A DNA stretch of 64,000 nt from Novosphingobium sp. 32-60-15. GTDB lineage: Bacteria > Pseudomonadota > Alphaproteobacteria > Sphingomonadales > Sphingomonadaceae. The stretch is taken from NCBI RefSeq assembly GCF_002280675.1, contig NZ_NCEN01000005.1, forward strand, positions 1 through 64,000. Reading direction: 5' to 3'. This document shows, piece by piece, positions 49,922-58,771 of this stretch. The stretch's first letter is position 1; every line of letters starts with the position of its first letter. The notes under the pieces are model-generated. The model was not told the DNA's origin and did no database searches. It saw nothing but the letters and a program-made list of their open reading frames with translations. The position numbers and the translations under genes were made by a program.

Positions 49922-50856
49922 CCCGTTACGCCATCACTGGTGCGTCCGGGCCTTTCGGCCGGGGCGTTGTGGGCCACCTTTTGGCGCAAGGCGTTCCGGC
50001 CGCCGACCTGATCCTGCTGAGTCGCAGCCCCGATAAGCTGGCCTCATTCGCTGCTGCCGGGGCGCAGGTCCGCCAAGGCGATTTTGACGACTACGAGAGC
50101 ATGAGCAACGGCTTGCGCGGTGCAGACCGGATGCTGATGATCAGCGCGCTGAAAGTCGGCTTCCGCATCCCGCAGCACACCCGCGCGATCGAGGCTGCGC
50201 GCGCAGCCGGTGTAGGCCATGTCGTCTACACATCATATATCGGCAAGGAACCAGACAACCCCTCGCTTGCAGTAGTCGATCATCGCGGCACCGAGGAAGC
50301 GCTACGCCAATCCGGGCTGGTGTGGACATCGCTACGCAATGCCCAATATGCCGATGCGCTGGTTGAAGCGGCACCGCGCGTGCCGTTGCGCACAGGGGAA
50401 TGGCAGGGCGCCACGCGTGAAGGCCGCATGCCCGTGGTAACGCGCGACGATTGTATCCGCAGCGCCGCTTTTGCTCTGCTCGCGCCCGATACGGCCAACC
50501 GCACATACAACATCACTGGCCCGGAGTGCCTGACGTACCAGGCCATTTCGCAGATCATTGCCGAAGTAGCGGACTTCCCGATCCGATGGATCGATGTGAC
50601 GCCCGAAGAACGTTATGCATTCTTTGATGCCATGGGCGTCCCGAGAGAGGCCGTTCCGGATCACAGTGTCGATGCAATTCCATGGTCGAGCGACGATATC
50701 GTATCGATGGAAGTGGGTATACGCGATGGCTGGTTTGATATCGAATCTCGCGATGTGGAACTTTTGACCGGCAGGTCCGCGCAATCGTTTCGCGATTTTG
50801 CCTTGAGCCGTCAGACTGATTTGCGTGCGCTCGTGGCCGAAGGGGCGGGGCGCTGA
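49918..50856 (+). CDS. NmrA-like atypical SDR, paralogue of the 35087 gene
   Basis: The 312-residue protein starts with a Rossmann motif (YAITGASGPFGRG) and has HVVYTSYIGK and LVWTSLRNAQYAD. It shares FDAMGVPRE, TYNITGPE and the C-terminal LTGRSAQSF region with the module 1 paralogue at 35087-36013, so the two arose by duplication. Family members reduce quinones, ketones or aryl ethers with NAD(P)H. The ATG overlaps the SnoaL stop (ATGA) and the GMC gene starts 1 base after its stop, so this is tightly coupled with the rest of the operon. Confidence 0.85.
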   Translation: MTRYAITGASGPFGRGVVGHLLAQGVPAADLILLSRSPDKLASFAAAGAQVRQGDFDDYESMSNGLRGADRMLMISALKVGFRIPQHTRAIEAARAAGVGHVVYTSYIGKEPDNPSLAVVDHRGTEEALRQSGLVWTSLRNAQYADALVEAAPRVPLRTGEWQGATREGRMPVVTRDDCIRSAAFALLAPDTANRTYNITGPECLTYQAISQIIAEVADFPIRWIDVTPEERYAFFDAMGVPREAVPDHSVDAIPWSSDDIVSMEVGIRDGWFDIESRDVELLTGRSAQSFRDFALSRQTDLRALVAEGAGR

Positions 50857-50857
50857 C

Positions 50858-52459
50858 ATGGCCCGCTTCGATGCAGATATCATCATTGTCGGTGGCGGGT
50901 CGGCGGGATGCGCTTTGGCTGGGCGACTGGCCGATGCGGGCGTAGATACGCTGTTGATCGAGGCGGGCAAGCCCGATACCGATCTGCGCACGCTGGTGCC
51001 CGCGCTTACCGTCGCTGTCGTCAACAATCCTGACTATGACCGGGGCGTCACCGCCGAACCCGATGATACCATCGGCGGACGGCAGGACATCTGGCCCGCA
51101 GCCCGGCGGCTGGGCGGCGGCAGCGCCATCAACGGCATGATCTATGTGCGTGGGCATCGCCGCGATTATGATCGCTGGGCAGACCTTGGCGCTACAGGCT
51201 GGTCTTATGATGATGTGCTGCCCTATTTCCGGCGGATGGAAACCAATAGCCGGGGCGGCGATGCCTGGCGTGGTGATTCCGGTCCGATTTCGGTTAGCGA
51301 CAACCGCGTAAACTATCCGGTGATCGGCCAGTTTGTCGATGCGGCAGCGGCTTTCGGTATCCCGCGCAACCGCGATCATAATGGCGAAAAGTCCGGCGAA
51401 GGCACCGATTTTTCGCAAGCCACGCAACGTGGCGGGCTGCGCTGCAGCGCAGCGCGCGGGTATTTGCGCGGCAAGCTTGGCCGATCCACCCGACGCGTTA
51501 TGACCGAGACCGAAGTCTTGCGCGTGGTGATCGAACAAGGGCGTGCGACCGGAATCGTTGTGCGGCGCGCCGGGACAGAAAAGATCCTGCGCGCGCGCAA
51601 AGGGGTAGTGCTGTCTGCTGGCACACTGAACACGCCGCGCCTGCTTATGCTGTCGGGCATCGGCCCGGCCGACGAACTGCAACGCCACGGTATCGCTTGT
51701 ATAGTGGATAGCCCTGAAGTGGGCCGAAACTTGCAGGAACACGTCGGCACTCACCTGATCGCCGCAACCCGTACGCCCACAATCAACAGCGACATTCGCG
51801 GGTTTGCCGCTGTTGGGCAGACCTTTGATTTCCTGTTCCGGCGGCGCGGGGCGATCACCTCGTCGATGTGCCACGCCCAAGCGTTCGCGCACTCGTCGGC
51901 GGCTGAAGAGATACCCGATGTCCAGATTTCGCTGACGGCATTTGCCTTTGAATTCAGCGCGCAAGGCCGCGCCATCCTGCTTGATCGGCCAGCGGTAAGC
52001 GTCACGGTCAGCGTGGGCCGGCCCAAGGCGCGCGGTCGGATCACTTTACGTTCGTCCCGGCCAGATGAACCTCCAGTGATCACCCATCGCTTGCTGGCCG
52101 CTGAAGAGGACGTGGAGCGCCTTGCCCGCGCGATCGAAATAGGGCGAGAGATCTTGGCCAAAGCGCCGATTGCTAACTCGATAGAAGCGGAATTGCGTCC
52201 CGGCCCGGATGTCACGGGGGCAGCATTGCGCGCCTTCGTAAAAAAGGCGGCGGTTCCGCTCTACCATCCCGTCGGCACGTGCCGCATGGGATCGGATGCC
52301 GCCTCGGTTGTCGATCCCGAACTGCGCGTGCGCGGCGTTGAAGGGCTGTGGGTGGTTGACGCTTCGGTTATGCCATCACTGCCCATCGGCAATACCAACG
52401 CCACCGTGATCATGATCGGTGAAAAAGCCAGCGACCACCTGCTGCGCGCAATCGCCTGA
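50858..52459 (+). CDS. GMC-family FAD-dependent oxidoreductase, module 2
   Basis: The 533-residue protein has the FAD motif IIVGGGSAGCALAGRL, GMC signature ARRLGGGSAINGMIYVRG and the C-terminal active-site stretch PLYHPVGTCRMG with IGNTNAT. It is the second GMC enzyme in the cluster and is likely to oxidise an aromatic or side-chain alcohol. The start at 50858 follows the NmrA-like stop by one base. An aldehyde dehydrogenase gene follows 58 bases later, which fits alcohol to aldehyde to acid. No signal peptide is visible, so it is cytosolic. Confidence 0.92.
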   Translation: MARFDADIIIVGGGSAGCALAGRLADAGVDTLLIEAGKPDTDLRTLVPALTVAVVNNPDYDRGVTAEPDDTIGGRQDIWPAARRLGGGSAINGMIYVRGHRRDYDRWADLGATGWSYDDVLPYFRRMETNSRGGDAWRGDSGPISVSDNRVNYPVIGQFVDAAAAFGIPRNRDHNGEKSGEGTDFSQATQRGGLRCSAARGYLRGKLGRSTRRVMTETEVLRVVIEQGRATGIVVRRAGTEKILRARKGVVLSAGTLNTPRLLMLSGIGPADELQRHGIACIVDSPEVGRNLQEHVGTHLIAATRTPTINSDIRGFAAVGQTFDFLFRRRGAITSSMCHAQAFAHSSAAEEIPDVQISLTAFAFEFSAQGRAILLDRPAVSVTVSVGRPKARGRITLRSSRPDEPPVITHRLLAAEEDVERLARAIEIGREILAKAPIANSIEAELRPGPDVTGAALRAFVKKAAVPLYHPVGTCRMGSDAASVVDPELRVRGVEGLWVVDASVMPSLPIGNTNATVIMIGEKASDHLLRAIA

Positions 52460-52517
52460 TCCCGCCGCCGTCTTATTTGCCAAATCGCTCCCCTGCGCGG
52501 GAGCACTGGAGTACCCT

Positions 52518-53981
52518 ATGAGCTTTGACACCATCCGCACTCCGCACCTTCGCCACCCGGACCGGCTGTTCATTGCCGGGCGTTGGGTGGAAGCGTCATC
52601 TGGCCGGTCGATTGACGTGATCTCCGCTTCGGCAGAAGTGGTCGTGGCCAGCGTTGCAGAAGCGGACGAAGCGGATGTGGATGCAGCCGTTGCTGCGGCC
52701 CGTGAAGCATTCGATCATGGCCCTTGGCCGCGCTTAACGCCTGCCGAACGCGCGGGTTACTTGCGCGCGATGCAAGCAGAACTGCAACGGCGCGAACCTG
52801 ATCTTGCCGATGCCTGGGTGGAACAGATCGGCGCGCTCGCTGCGGTGGCGCCATTTGTGATCGGGGGCGGGACGGCTTGGTTTGGCGTATACGCCGACAT
52901 GGCCGAAACCTTTCCGTGGCAGGAAGAGCGGGGGCTTTTTGACGGTCCGGGCCGGGGCGTTGTGCTGCGCGATCCCGTTGGCGTGGTGGCTGCCATTGCA
53001 CCCTGGAACAACCCTTACGGCATCATGACGGGCAAGATCGCACCGGCGCTCCTTGCAGGTTGCACCGTGGTGATGAAGCCTGCACCTGAAACGCCTATGG
53101 AAGCCTATATTCTTGCTGAAGCAGCCGAAGCTGCGGGCCTGCCGCCGGGCGTGATCAATCTGGTAACAGCGCATCGTGACGTGTCCGATCACCTCGTGCG
53201 CAATGCCGGGGTCGATAAGGTCAGCTTCACCGGTTCGGTCGTTGCGGGCGCGCGCATTGCTTCTGTTTGCGGCGCGCGCATCGCGCGGTGCACGCTGGAA
53301 CTGGGCGGGAAATCAGCAGCCATCGTGCTTGATGATTTCGACATCGAAAGCGCAGCGAACACACTTGCACAGACGATCACGATGTCGGCGGGCCAGATAT
53401 GCGCTACGTTGAGCCGCGCGATTGTTCCAGCGGCGCACAAGGCTGATTTCGTGGCAGCGGTAGAAGCCGCGATGCGCGCCATCACAGTCGGACACCCGCG
53501 CGATCCGGCCACGCAAATGGGGCCGTTGGCCATCGGGCGCCAGCGTGACCGTGTTGAGGAATATGTCGGTATCGCCGTTGCCGAAGGTGCCCGTTTGGTT
53601 ACGGGCGGCGGAAGGCCAAGGCACCTTGACCGCGGGTTCTATTTTGAACCAACACTGTTTGCCGATGTGGACCCTGCCATGCGTATTGCGCACGAGGAAG
53701 TGTTCGGTCCGGTGCTGGCGGTGCTGACTCATGAGGGCATCGACGATGCCATTGCTATCGCCAACACCTCGGATTTCGGCCTTTATGGCGCGGTATTTAC
53801 CGATGATGGTGACGCGGCCATGCAAGTGATGCGCGGGATGCGCGCAGGCACCATTACGCAAAATGCCTTCCGTTTCGACACAGCCTTGCCCTTCGGCGGG
53901 TTCAAGCGCTCCGGGTTGGGCCGGGAAGGCGGGCGCGAAGGGCTGGCTGGCTATACGGAATTGAAGTCGCTCATTCTGTGA
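52518..53981 (+). CDS. NAD(P)-dependent aldehyde dehydrogenase
   Basis: The 487-residue protein is a standard aldehyde dehydrogenase. Visible motifs are the cofactor loop IAPWNNPY, MKPAPETPMEAY, FTGSVVAGARI, the catalytic Glu in LELGGKSAA and the catalytic C295 in SAGQICATLSR. It should convert an aldehyde made by the upstream GMC oxidase to the acid. GGAG precedes the ATG at 52518. A small hairpin (GCTCCC/GGGAGC, 52486-52503) lies in the 58-base gap and may only reflect the binding-site context. It ends the plus-strand operon. Confidence 0.93.
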   Translation: MSFDTIRTPHLRHPDRLFIAGRWVEASSGRSIDVISASAEVVVASVAEADEADVDAAVAAAREAFDHGPWPRLTPAERAGYLRAMQAELQRREPDLADAWVEQIGALAAVAPFVIGGGTAWFGVYADMAETFPWQEERGLFDGPGRGVVLRDPVGVVAAIAPWNNPYGIMTGKIAPALLAGCTVVMKPAPETPMEAYILAEAAEAAGLPPGVINLVTAHRDVSDHLVRNAGVDKVSFTGSVVAGARIASVCGARIARCTLELGGKSAAIVLDDFDIESAANTLAQTITMSAGQICATLSRAIVPAAHKADFVAAVEAAMRAITVGHPRDPATQMGPLAIGRQRDRVEEYVGIAVAEGARLVTGGGRPRHLDRGFYFEPTLFADVDPAMRIAHEEVFGPVLAVLTHEGIDDAIAIANTSDFGLYGAVFTDDGDAAMQVMRGMRAGTITQNAFRFDTALPFGGFKRSGLGREGGREGLAGYTELKSLIL

Positions 53982-54315
53982 TGATCAGTGGGCACGGACT
54001 GTCTGTGTTGGGCCGATGGAAGGTATCAAAGATAATGCCGCGGTCTGTCTCGTATTGTTGAAGTAAGTAGGCGTCCTCTGGGCGTGTGATGTCACTTGAT
54101 GCGCCACGTGCCAGGAAAAGGACGAACTTCGAGCGATCCACTGTATCTGTTCCACGGCCTAGTTGGCTGTTGGTGTGGTATGATACCCTGCGCGGTGCCG
54201 CTCCATAGCGTGTTGCAAAACCGGAGTGGCAGGATAAAACTATACCAGCAGGACTATCACGCTCGCGTACAAGAGCGCGGTTAGTCCATTTATGCGATGA
54301 AAATCGCTAGTAAAT
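53982..54315. other. Intergenic region next to tRNA-Pro
   Basis: I see no supportable gene in these 334 bases between the aldehyde dehydrogenase and the tRNA. A 62-residue plus-strand frame at 54096-54284 has no recognisable features. No terminator hairpin with a T run was found for the operon ahead. I saw no copy of the tRNA 3' end here. Confidence 0.5.
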
Positions 54316-54392
54316 TGGTCGGGACGAGAGGATTCGAACCTCCGACCCCCACACCCCCAGTGTGATGCGCTACCAGGCTGCGCTACGTCCCG
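54316..54392 (-). tRNA. tRNA-Pro (anticodon GGG)
   Basis: Read on the minus strand this forms a complete 77-base cloverleaf: acceptor CGGGACG/CGTCCCG, D arm AGCCTGGTA, anticodon loop CTGGGGG with GGG anticodon on a 5-bp stem, TPsiC loop TTCGAATCC and an encoded CCA end. It reads proline codons CCC/CCU. The 3' end faces the catabolic cluster, a common integration-site arrangement. Confidence 0.96.
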
Positions 54393-54611
54393 ACCTTGGA
54401 GCGGGCCTATAAGCAGCACGTTGCGCCTTGGCAAGCGCGGTATTGGGCAAAACGTTTTTGGCTGAGGGACTGTACCGTGCTCGGGCGTTCGATTGCTTTG
54501 CCGTTTTTTAACTGCTAACCGCGCCACGAAGCCTTGTACGGCGTGCTTTGTGTTTAAAATGCCGAGCGCGCGCTGTTGCAATACCGGACACGCGATCCCA
54601 GAAATGGACTT

Positions 54612-54941
54612 ATGATGTTAACGATCCTCGCTGCTGCCGCCCCCTCTGCTGGTGAACCGCCTGCCTGGATGAGCTTTCTGCCACTAGTGGCAATGGGCTT
54701 TATCTTCTGGTTCCTGATCTTGCGCCCGCAAATGCGCCAGCAAAAAGAGCACAAGGCCAAGATTGCGGCGCTTAAGCGCAACGACATGGTCGTAACTGCA
54801 GGCGGACTTATTGGCAAAGTGGTCAAGCTTGACGATCATTATGTCGAGCTGGAACTGGCTCCGAATGTAAAGGTGAAGGCTGTGCGCACGACGCTGGGCG
54901 ACATCATTCCGCCCGCCGGCACTGCCCCTGCAAACGACTAA
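54612..54941 (+). CDS. yajC: Preprotein translocase subunit YajC
   Basis: The 109-residue protein has one membrane helix (FLPLVAMGFIFWFLILRPQ) followed by the cytoplasmic YajC domain with RPQMRQQKEH, VVTAGGLIGKVV and VELELAPNVKVK. It is an accessory part of the SecDF-YajC complex. Two consecutive ATGs at 54612 and 54615 are equally possible starts. It is the first gene of the conserved yajC-secD-secF order, 25 bases before secD. Confidence 0.95.
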   Translation: MMLTILAAAAPSAGEPPAWMSFLPLVAMGFIFWFLILRPQMRQQKEHKAKIAALKRNDMVVTAGGLIGKVVKLDDHYVELELAPNVKVKAVRTTLGDIIPPAGTAPAND

Positions 54942-54966
54942 CATTTTTTCCGAAAGCTGACCGCCC

Positions 54967-56574
54967 ATGCTCGAATTTCCGCGCTGGAAGGTGATCTGGC
55001 TCTGGTTGATAACGCTGGCTTGCGTTATCGCCGCGATCCCCTCGCTCACCTCCACCATGGGCCTTTCCTGGCCATCCGTACTGCCCGAACCAAAGGTCAA
55101 CCTTGGCCTCGATCTGGCGGGCGGCAGCCATATTCTGCTCGAAGCCGATCCCAGCCAAGTGCGCCAGCAGCGCATTGAGGGTATGGAAGAGTCTGTGCGA
55201 ACCAAGCTGCGGCAGGATGGCAAGAACATCCGCATCAGCGACATTTCCAACCGTGATGGCGCGCTTACGTTCGTTGTCGCAAATCCCACGCAAGTAGATG
55301 CGGTGCGCGAGGCGATCCTGCCCTTGACCAATGGGGCCGGCCTGACAGGCCAGCGCGATTGGGACATAAACGTCAGCGACGGTAATCGCTTTATCCTGAA
55401 GCCGACGGATGCAGGCGTGGATCAAGCAGTAACGCAGGCCATGGACACAGCAGTCGAAGTGGTGCGCAAGCGTATTGACGCGCTGGGCACCAAAGAGCCG
55501 ACAATCATCCGGTCTGGCCCGACGCGCATCGTGGTTCAAGTACCGGGGTTGCAAGACCCGCAGGCGCTGAAAAACCTGCTGGGGCAGACCGCCAAGCTTG
55601 AATTCAAGCTGGTTGATACAGCGGCTTTGCCATCGGACGTGGCGCAAGGAATTGCGCCTGCCGGTAGCGAAATCGTGCCGTTCATCAGCCCTGCTGAAGG
55701 TGGCGGAGTGCCGGCCATCGCGGTGAAGCGGTTGGGCGGCATCCGCGGCGATCAATTGACCAACGCGCAGCAGACGAACAACCAGCAAACCAACGAACCT
55801 GTCGTCAACATCACCTTCAACACCGAAGGCGGGGCAAAGTTTGCCAAGCTGACAACGCAGAACACCGGCAAGCAATTTGCGATCATCCTTGATGGCAAAG
55901 TGTTGTCTGCGCCAACGATTAACGAGCCTATCCTTGGTGGAAGTGCGATTATTTCTGGCCGGTTTACGGCAGAGAGCGCCAATGCTTTGGCGATTTCGCT
56001 GCGGTCCGGCGCATTGCCGGTTGATTTGAAGGTAGTGGAAGAGCGCACGGTCGGGCCGGATCTGGGTGCGGACTCAATCCGTCGTGGCATGATTGCGATG
56101 GGTGTGGGCACATTGGCGTTGATGGTCTTCATCTTCGTGACCTATGGCCGCTTTGGCATGTATGCCAATGTGGCGCTGGTGGTGAACGTGCTCATGATCC
56201 TGGGGATTATGGCAGTGATCAACACCACGCTGACGCTTCCGGGCATTGCAGGCTTCGTGTTGACGATTGGTGCCGCGGTTGACGCCAACGTGCTGATTAA
56301 CGAGCGTATCCGTGAAGAGCGGCATCGCGGGCGCAAGGTCGTGGCGGCGGTGGAAATGGGATATAAAGAAGCCAGCCGCGCCATTTTCGATGCCAATATC
56401 ACCAACGTCATCGCAGCGGTGCTGATGTTCGCGTTCGGATCGGGGCCGGTTAAGGGCTTTGCAATCGTGCTGATGATCGGCATCGTGACATCGGTGTTCA
56501 CGGCTGTGACCCTGACCCGCATGTGGGTGATGCAGTGGCTGCGCCGCGCGCGCCCTGCTGACCTGAACCTGTAA
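54967..56574 (+). CDS. secD: Protein translocase subunit SecD
   Basis: SecD is part of the proton-driven complex that completes export of proteins through SecYEG. The 535-residue protein has an N-terminal membrane helix, a large periplasmic region (about 40-350) with the P1 domain (GLDLAGGSHILLE) and five C-terminal helices with the D-(V/A)-x-x-NE motif VDANVLINERIREE. It is intact and is followed by secF after 16 bases. Confidence 0.97.
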   Translation: MLEFPRWKVIWLWLITLACVIAAIPSLTSTMGLSWPSVLPEPKVNLGLDLAGGSHILLEADPSQVRQQRIEGMEESVRTKLRQDGKNIRISDISNRDGALTFVVANPTQVDAVREAILPLTNGAGLTGQRDWDINVSDGNRFILKPTDAGVDQAVTQAMDTAVEVVRKRIDALGTKEPTIIRSGPTRIVVQVPGLQDPQALKNLLGQTAKLEFKLVDTAALPSDVAQGIAPAGSEIVPFISPAEGGGVPAIAVKRLGGIRGDQLTNAQQTNNQQTNEPVVNITFNTEGGAKFAKLTTQNTGKQFAIILDGKVLSAPTINEPILGGSAIISGRFTAESANALAISLRSGALPVDLKVVEERTVGPDLGADSIRRGMIAMGVGTLALMVFIFVTYGRFGMYANVALVVNVLMILGIMAVINTTLTLPGIAGFVLTIGAAVDANVLINERIREERHRGRKVVAAVEMGYKEASRAIFDANITNVIAAVLMFAFGSGPVKGFAIVLMIGIVTSVFTAVTLTRMWVMQWLRRARPADLNL

Positions 56575-56590
56575 GGGGAGATAAGGACTT

Positions 56591-57568
56591 ATGAAACTCC
56601 TCAAACTCGTTCCTGACGATACCAACATCCATTTTCTGAAATGGCGGGTGCCGTTTTACGTTGTCAGCATGATCCTGATCGCGGCATCTTGGGGTCTGGT
56701 GCTGACCAAGGGCCTGAACCTGGGTGTTGATTTTGTCGGCGGGCAGATGATCCGCGTGACGTTTGAACGCAGTCCTGCGGCCCCGGTGGTTGAACTGCGC
56801 GAGCAGGTCGACAAGCTTGGCTATGGTGAACCGATCATCCAGCGCTATGGCAAGCCAAACGAGATTTCGATCCGGATGAAGTTGCCCGAAGGCGCTGACA
56901 GCGATGCAGCACTGTCGGACAAGATGGCGCGGACGATCACGGCTGAAATCAAAAAGAACCATGCCGATGCGCGGATCGACGGCGTTGATTCGGTATCTGG
57001 CAAGGTTTCCAAAGAGCTTGGCTGGGATGCGTTCAAAGCGCTGGGCTTTGCTGCGCTGGCCGTGGCCGCCTATATCTGGATCCGGTTCGAGTGGCAGTTC
57101 GGAGTGGGTGCGCTGTTCGCGCTATTCCACGACGTTTCGCTGACGCTTGGGCTTTTTGCCGTAACCGGTATGGAGTTCGACCTGAATATCGTGGCAGCCT
57201 TGCTGACGCTGATCGGTTATTCGCTGAACGATACGATTGTGGTTTATGACCGCATCCGCGAGAACATGAAGAAGTTCCGCAAGATGCCGATGCCCGAACT
57301 GCTTGATCTTTCGGTCAACGAAACACTGGCGCGTACGATTGTCACCTCGCTGTCGATCCTGATCACGCTGGCGGCATTGCTGCTATTGGGGCCGGACGTG
57401 ATCTTCGGGTTTACCGCAGCGATCACGCTGGGCATTTTCGTCGGAACGTATAGCTCGATCTATATGGCCGCGCCGATCCTGATCTGGCTCAAGGTCAATC
57501 CGAACAGTTTTGTGCCGACCGAAACCGCGCTCGACAAGCAAGAGCGGATGGCCCGCGAAGGGGTCTAG
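56591..57568 (+). CDS. secF: Protein translocase subunit SecF
   Basis: The 325-residue partner of SecD has an N-terminal helix, a periplasmic domain (GLNLGVDFVGGQ) and five C-terminal helices carrying GYSLNDTIVVYDRIREN, the conserved SecF signature. Full length. Its stop overlaps the last bases of the convergent glycosyltransferase gene (57565-57568). It is co-transcribed with yajC and secD. Confidence 0.97.
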   Translation: MKLLKLVPDDTNIHFLKWRVPFYVVSMILIAASWGLVLTKGLNLGVDFVGGQMIRVTFERSPAAPVVELREQVDKLGYGEPIIQRYGKPNEISIRMKLPEGADSDAALSDKMARTITAEIKKNHADARIDGVDSVSGKVSKELGWDAFKALGFAALAVAAYIWIRFEWQFGVGALFALFHDVSLTLGLFAVTGMEFDLNIVAALLTLIGYSLNDTIVVYDRIRENMKKFRKMPMPELLDLSVNETLARTIVTSLSILITLAALLLLGPDVIFGFTAAITLGIFVGTYSSIYMAAPILIWLKVNPNSFVPTETALDKQERMAREGV

Positions 57569-58770
57569 GAGGCGCTTTCGGTTGCTGGAGGGCCCAGGGC
57601 CTCTTCATAGATCGCAGCAAGCGCGGCGGCGTTGGCTGACCAACTGAAGCGTTCTGCATTGGCTGCAACGGATTGCTGGCTTGGCGGATTGGCAAGCAGG
57701 TCTGTTGCGGCCAAGGCAATTGCTTCGGGGGTGCGTTCCACGATGCGACCCGCGGTGTCGTCTAGCACGACTTCGCGCGCCCCACCTACGTCCGGAATGA
57801 TGACCGGCGTGCCGCAGGCGATGGCCTCGATCCATGCATTGGCAAGGCCTTCGCGTTCAGACGGTAGAACCATGGCATCGGCGGCGCAGAGCAATTGCGG
57901 AAGCAGGTCATGCTCTACCGCTCCAAGGAAGTGGACGCGCTGTTCCAAGCCAAGTTCAACTGTCAGAGCCTTGAGCGCGGATTCATCCAAGCCAGTCCCT
58001 GCAATGGCAAGGCGCACATCTTCGGGAAGGTGTTTCAATGCCCGAATGGCGATGGCCTGGCCTTTGATGGGCACGAGCGCGCCGACGCAGAGCAGCAAGG
58101 GGCCTGTGGACCAGACGTGGAGGGCCGGGATAGCCGATATGAGTTGCCGTGCGGCCTTACGCTCAAGCGGTTGAAAGCGCTCGCGGTCGAGGCCAGTGTA
58201 GTGCACATGCGTGGTGGCTTCGGGAATGCCCATTGCGGCCATATCTTTGGTCAAAGAGCGCGATACGGTGAGGATAGCGCTTGCTTGGTGGGCGGCGGCA
58301 AGGATCTGGTGGCGGGCGAGCGTGCGTTCGCCCCACAAATGGATGTCCGAGCCACGCGCCTTTATGGCCAGCGGCAGGCCAAGTGCGCTTGCGATTTTGG
58401 CTGCGGCAGGGCCATCGGGGTAGAAGAACTGGGCGTCAACAAGATCGAATGGCGTTTCTGCGTGGAGCTTTTGCGCCAGAGGCAGCACAGCGCGCGCAAT
58501 CAGCGCGGGATTGATCGGGCCTGATATTGCGGGCAGTAGTGTGAAGCGCGGGTGGTGAATGGTGAGCGGGCCTTGCGCTTCAACCGCCGGTATCGCGCGC
58601 AAGGGGGCGTAGCGTTTCAACGGGAGCGGGGGCAGGCCGATGGGGTTGATCACGGTCACCTGCCAATCCCCCCGCGCGGCAAGTGCTTCCATCTGGCGCG
58701 CAACGAAACGGCCAAAGCCGGAGCGTCCCGGGGCAGGATACAGCGTCGAGATTGACAGCAGGCGCTTCAC
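57565..58770 (-). CDS. Glycosyltransferase family 4-type protein
   Basis: The 401-residue protein is a GT-B fold glycosyltransferase of the GT4 type. The N-terminal domain begins LLSISTLYPAPGRSGFGRFV, and the C-terminal domain has LLLCVGALVPIKG and the donor-binding E-x7-E region in PSEREGLANAWIEAIACG. It probably adds a sugar to a lipid- or polysaccharide-linked acceptor; the sugar is unknown. I chose the GTG at 58770, which follows the upstream XRE gene stop by one base (TGA-C-GTG); the upstream part of the frame overlaps that gene and is not family-like. Its 3' end overlaps secF by 4 bases, convergently. Confidence 0.9.
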   Translation of the reverse strand: MKRLLSISTLYPAPGRSGFGRFVARQMEALAARGDWQVTVINPIGLPPLPLKRYAPLRAIPAVEAQGPLTIHHPRFTLLPAISGPINPALIARAVLPLAQKLHAETPFDLVDAQFFYPDGPAAAKIASALGLPLAIKARGSDIHLWGERTLARHQILAAAHQASAILTVSRSLTKDMAAMGIPEATTHVHYTGLDRERFQPLERKAARQLISAIPALHVWSTGPLLLCVGALVPIKGQAIAIRALKHLPEDVRLAIAGTGLDESALKALTVELGLEQRVHFLGAVEHDLLPQLLCAADAMVLPSEREGLANAWIEAIACGTPVIIPDVGGAREVVLDDTAGRIVERTPEAIALAATDLLANPPSQQSVAANAERFSWSANAAALAAIYEEALGPPATESAS

Positions 58771-58771
58771 G

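Noticed and set aside
50555..51964. 469-codon open frame on the minus strand opposite the NmrA-like and GMC genes
   Set aside because: The plus-strand genes carry clear Rossmann and GMC motifs. Long antisense frames are common in GC-rich DNA and this one has no recognisable domains.
52486..52503. GCTCCC/GGGAGC hairpin before the aldehyde dehydrogenase gene
   Set aside because: A 6-bp stem near the ribosome binding site can occur by chance in GC-rich DNA. It was mentioned with the gene only.
54096..54284. 62-codon frame between the aldehyde dehydrogenase and tRNA-Pro
   Set aside because: No start context or recognisable product, and composition reads like intergenic DNA.
54316..54392. Integrative element bounded by a repeat of the tRNA 3' end
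   Set aside because: I could not find a second copy of the tRNA end in the window by eye, and no integrase gene lies inside the cluster, so an island is only a hypothesis.
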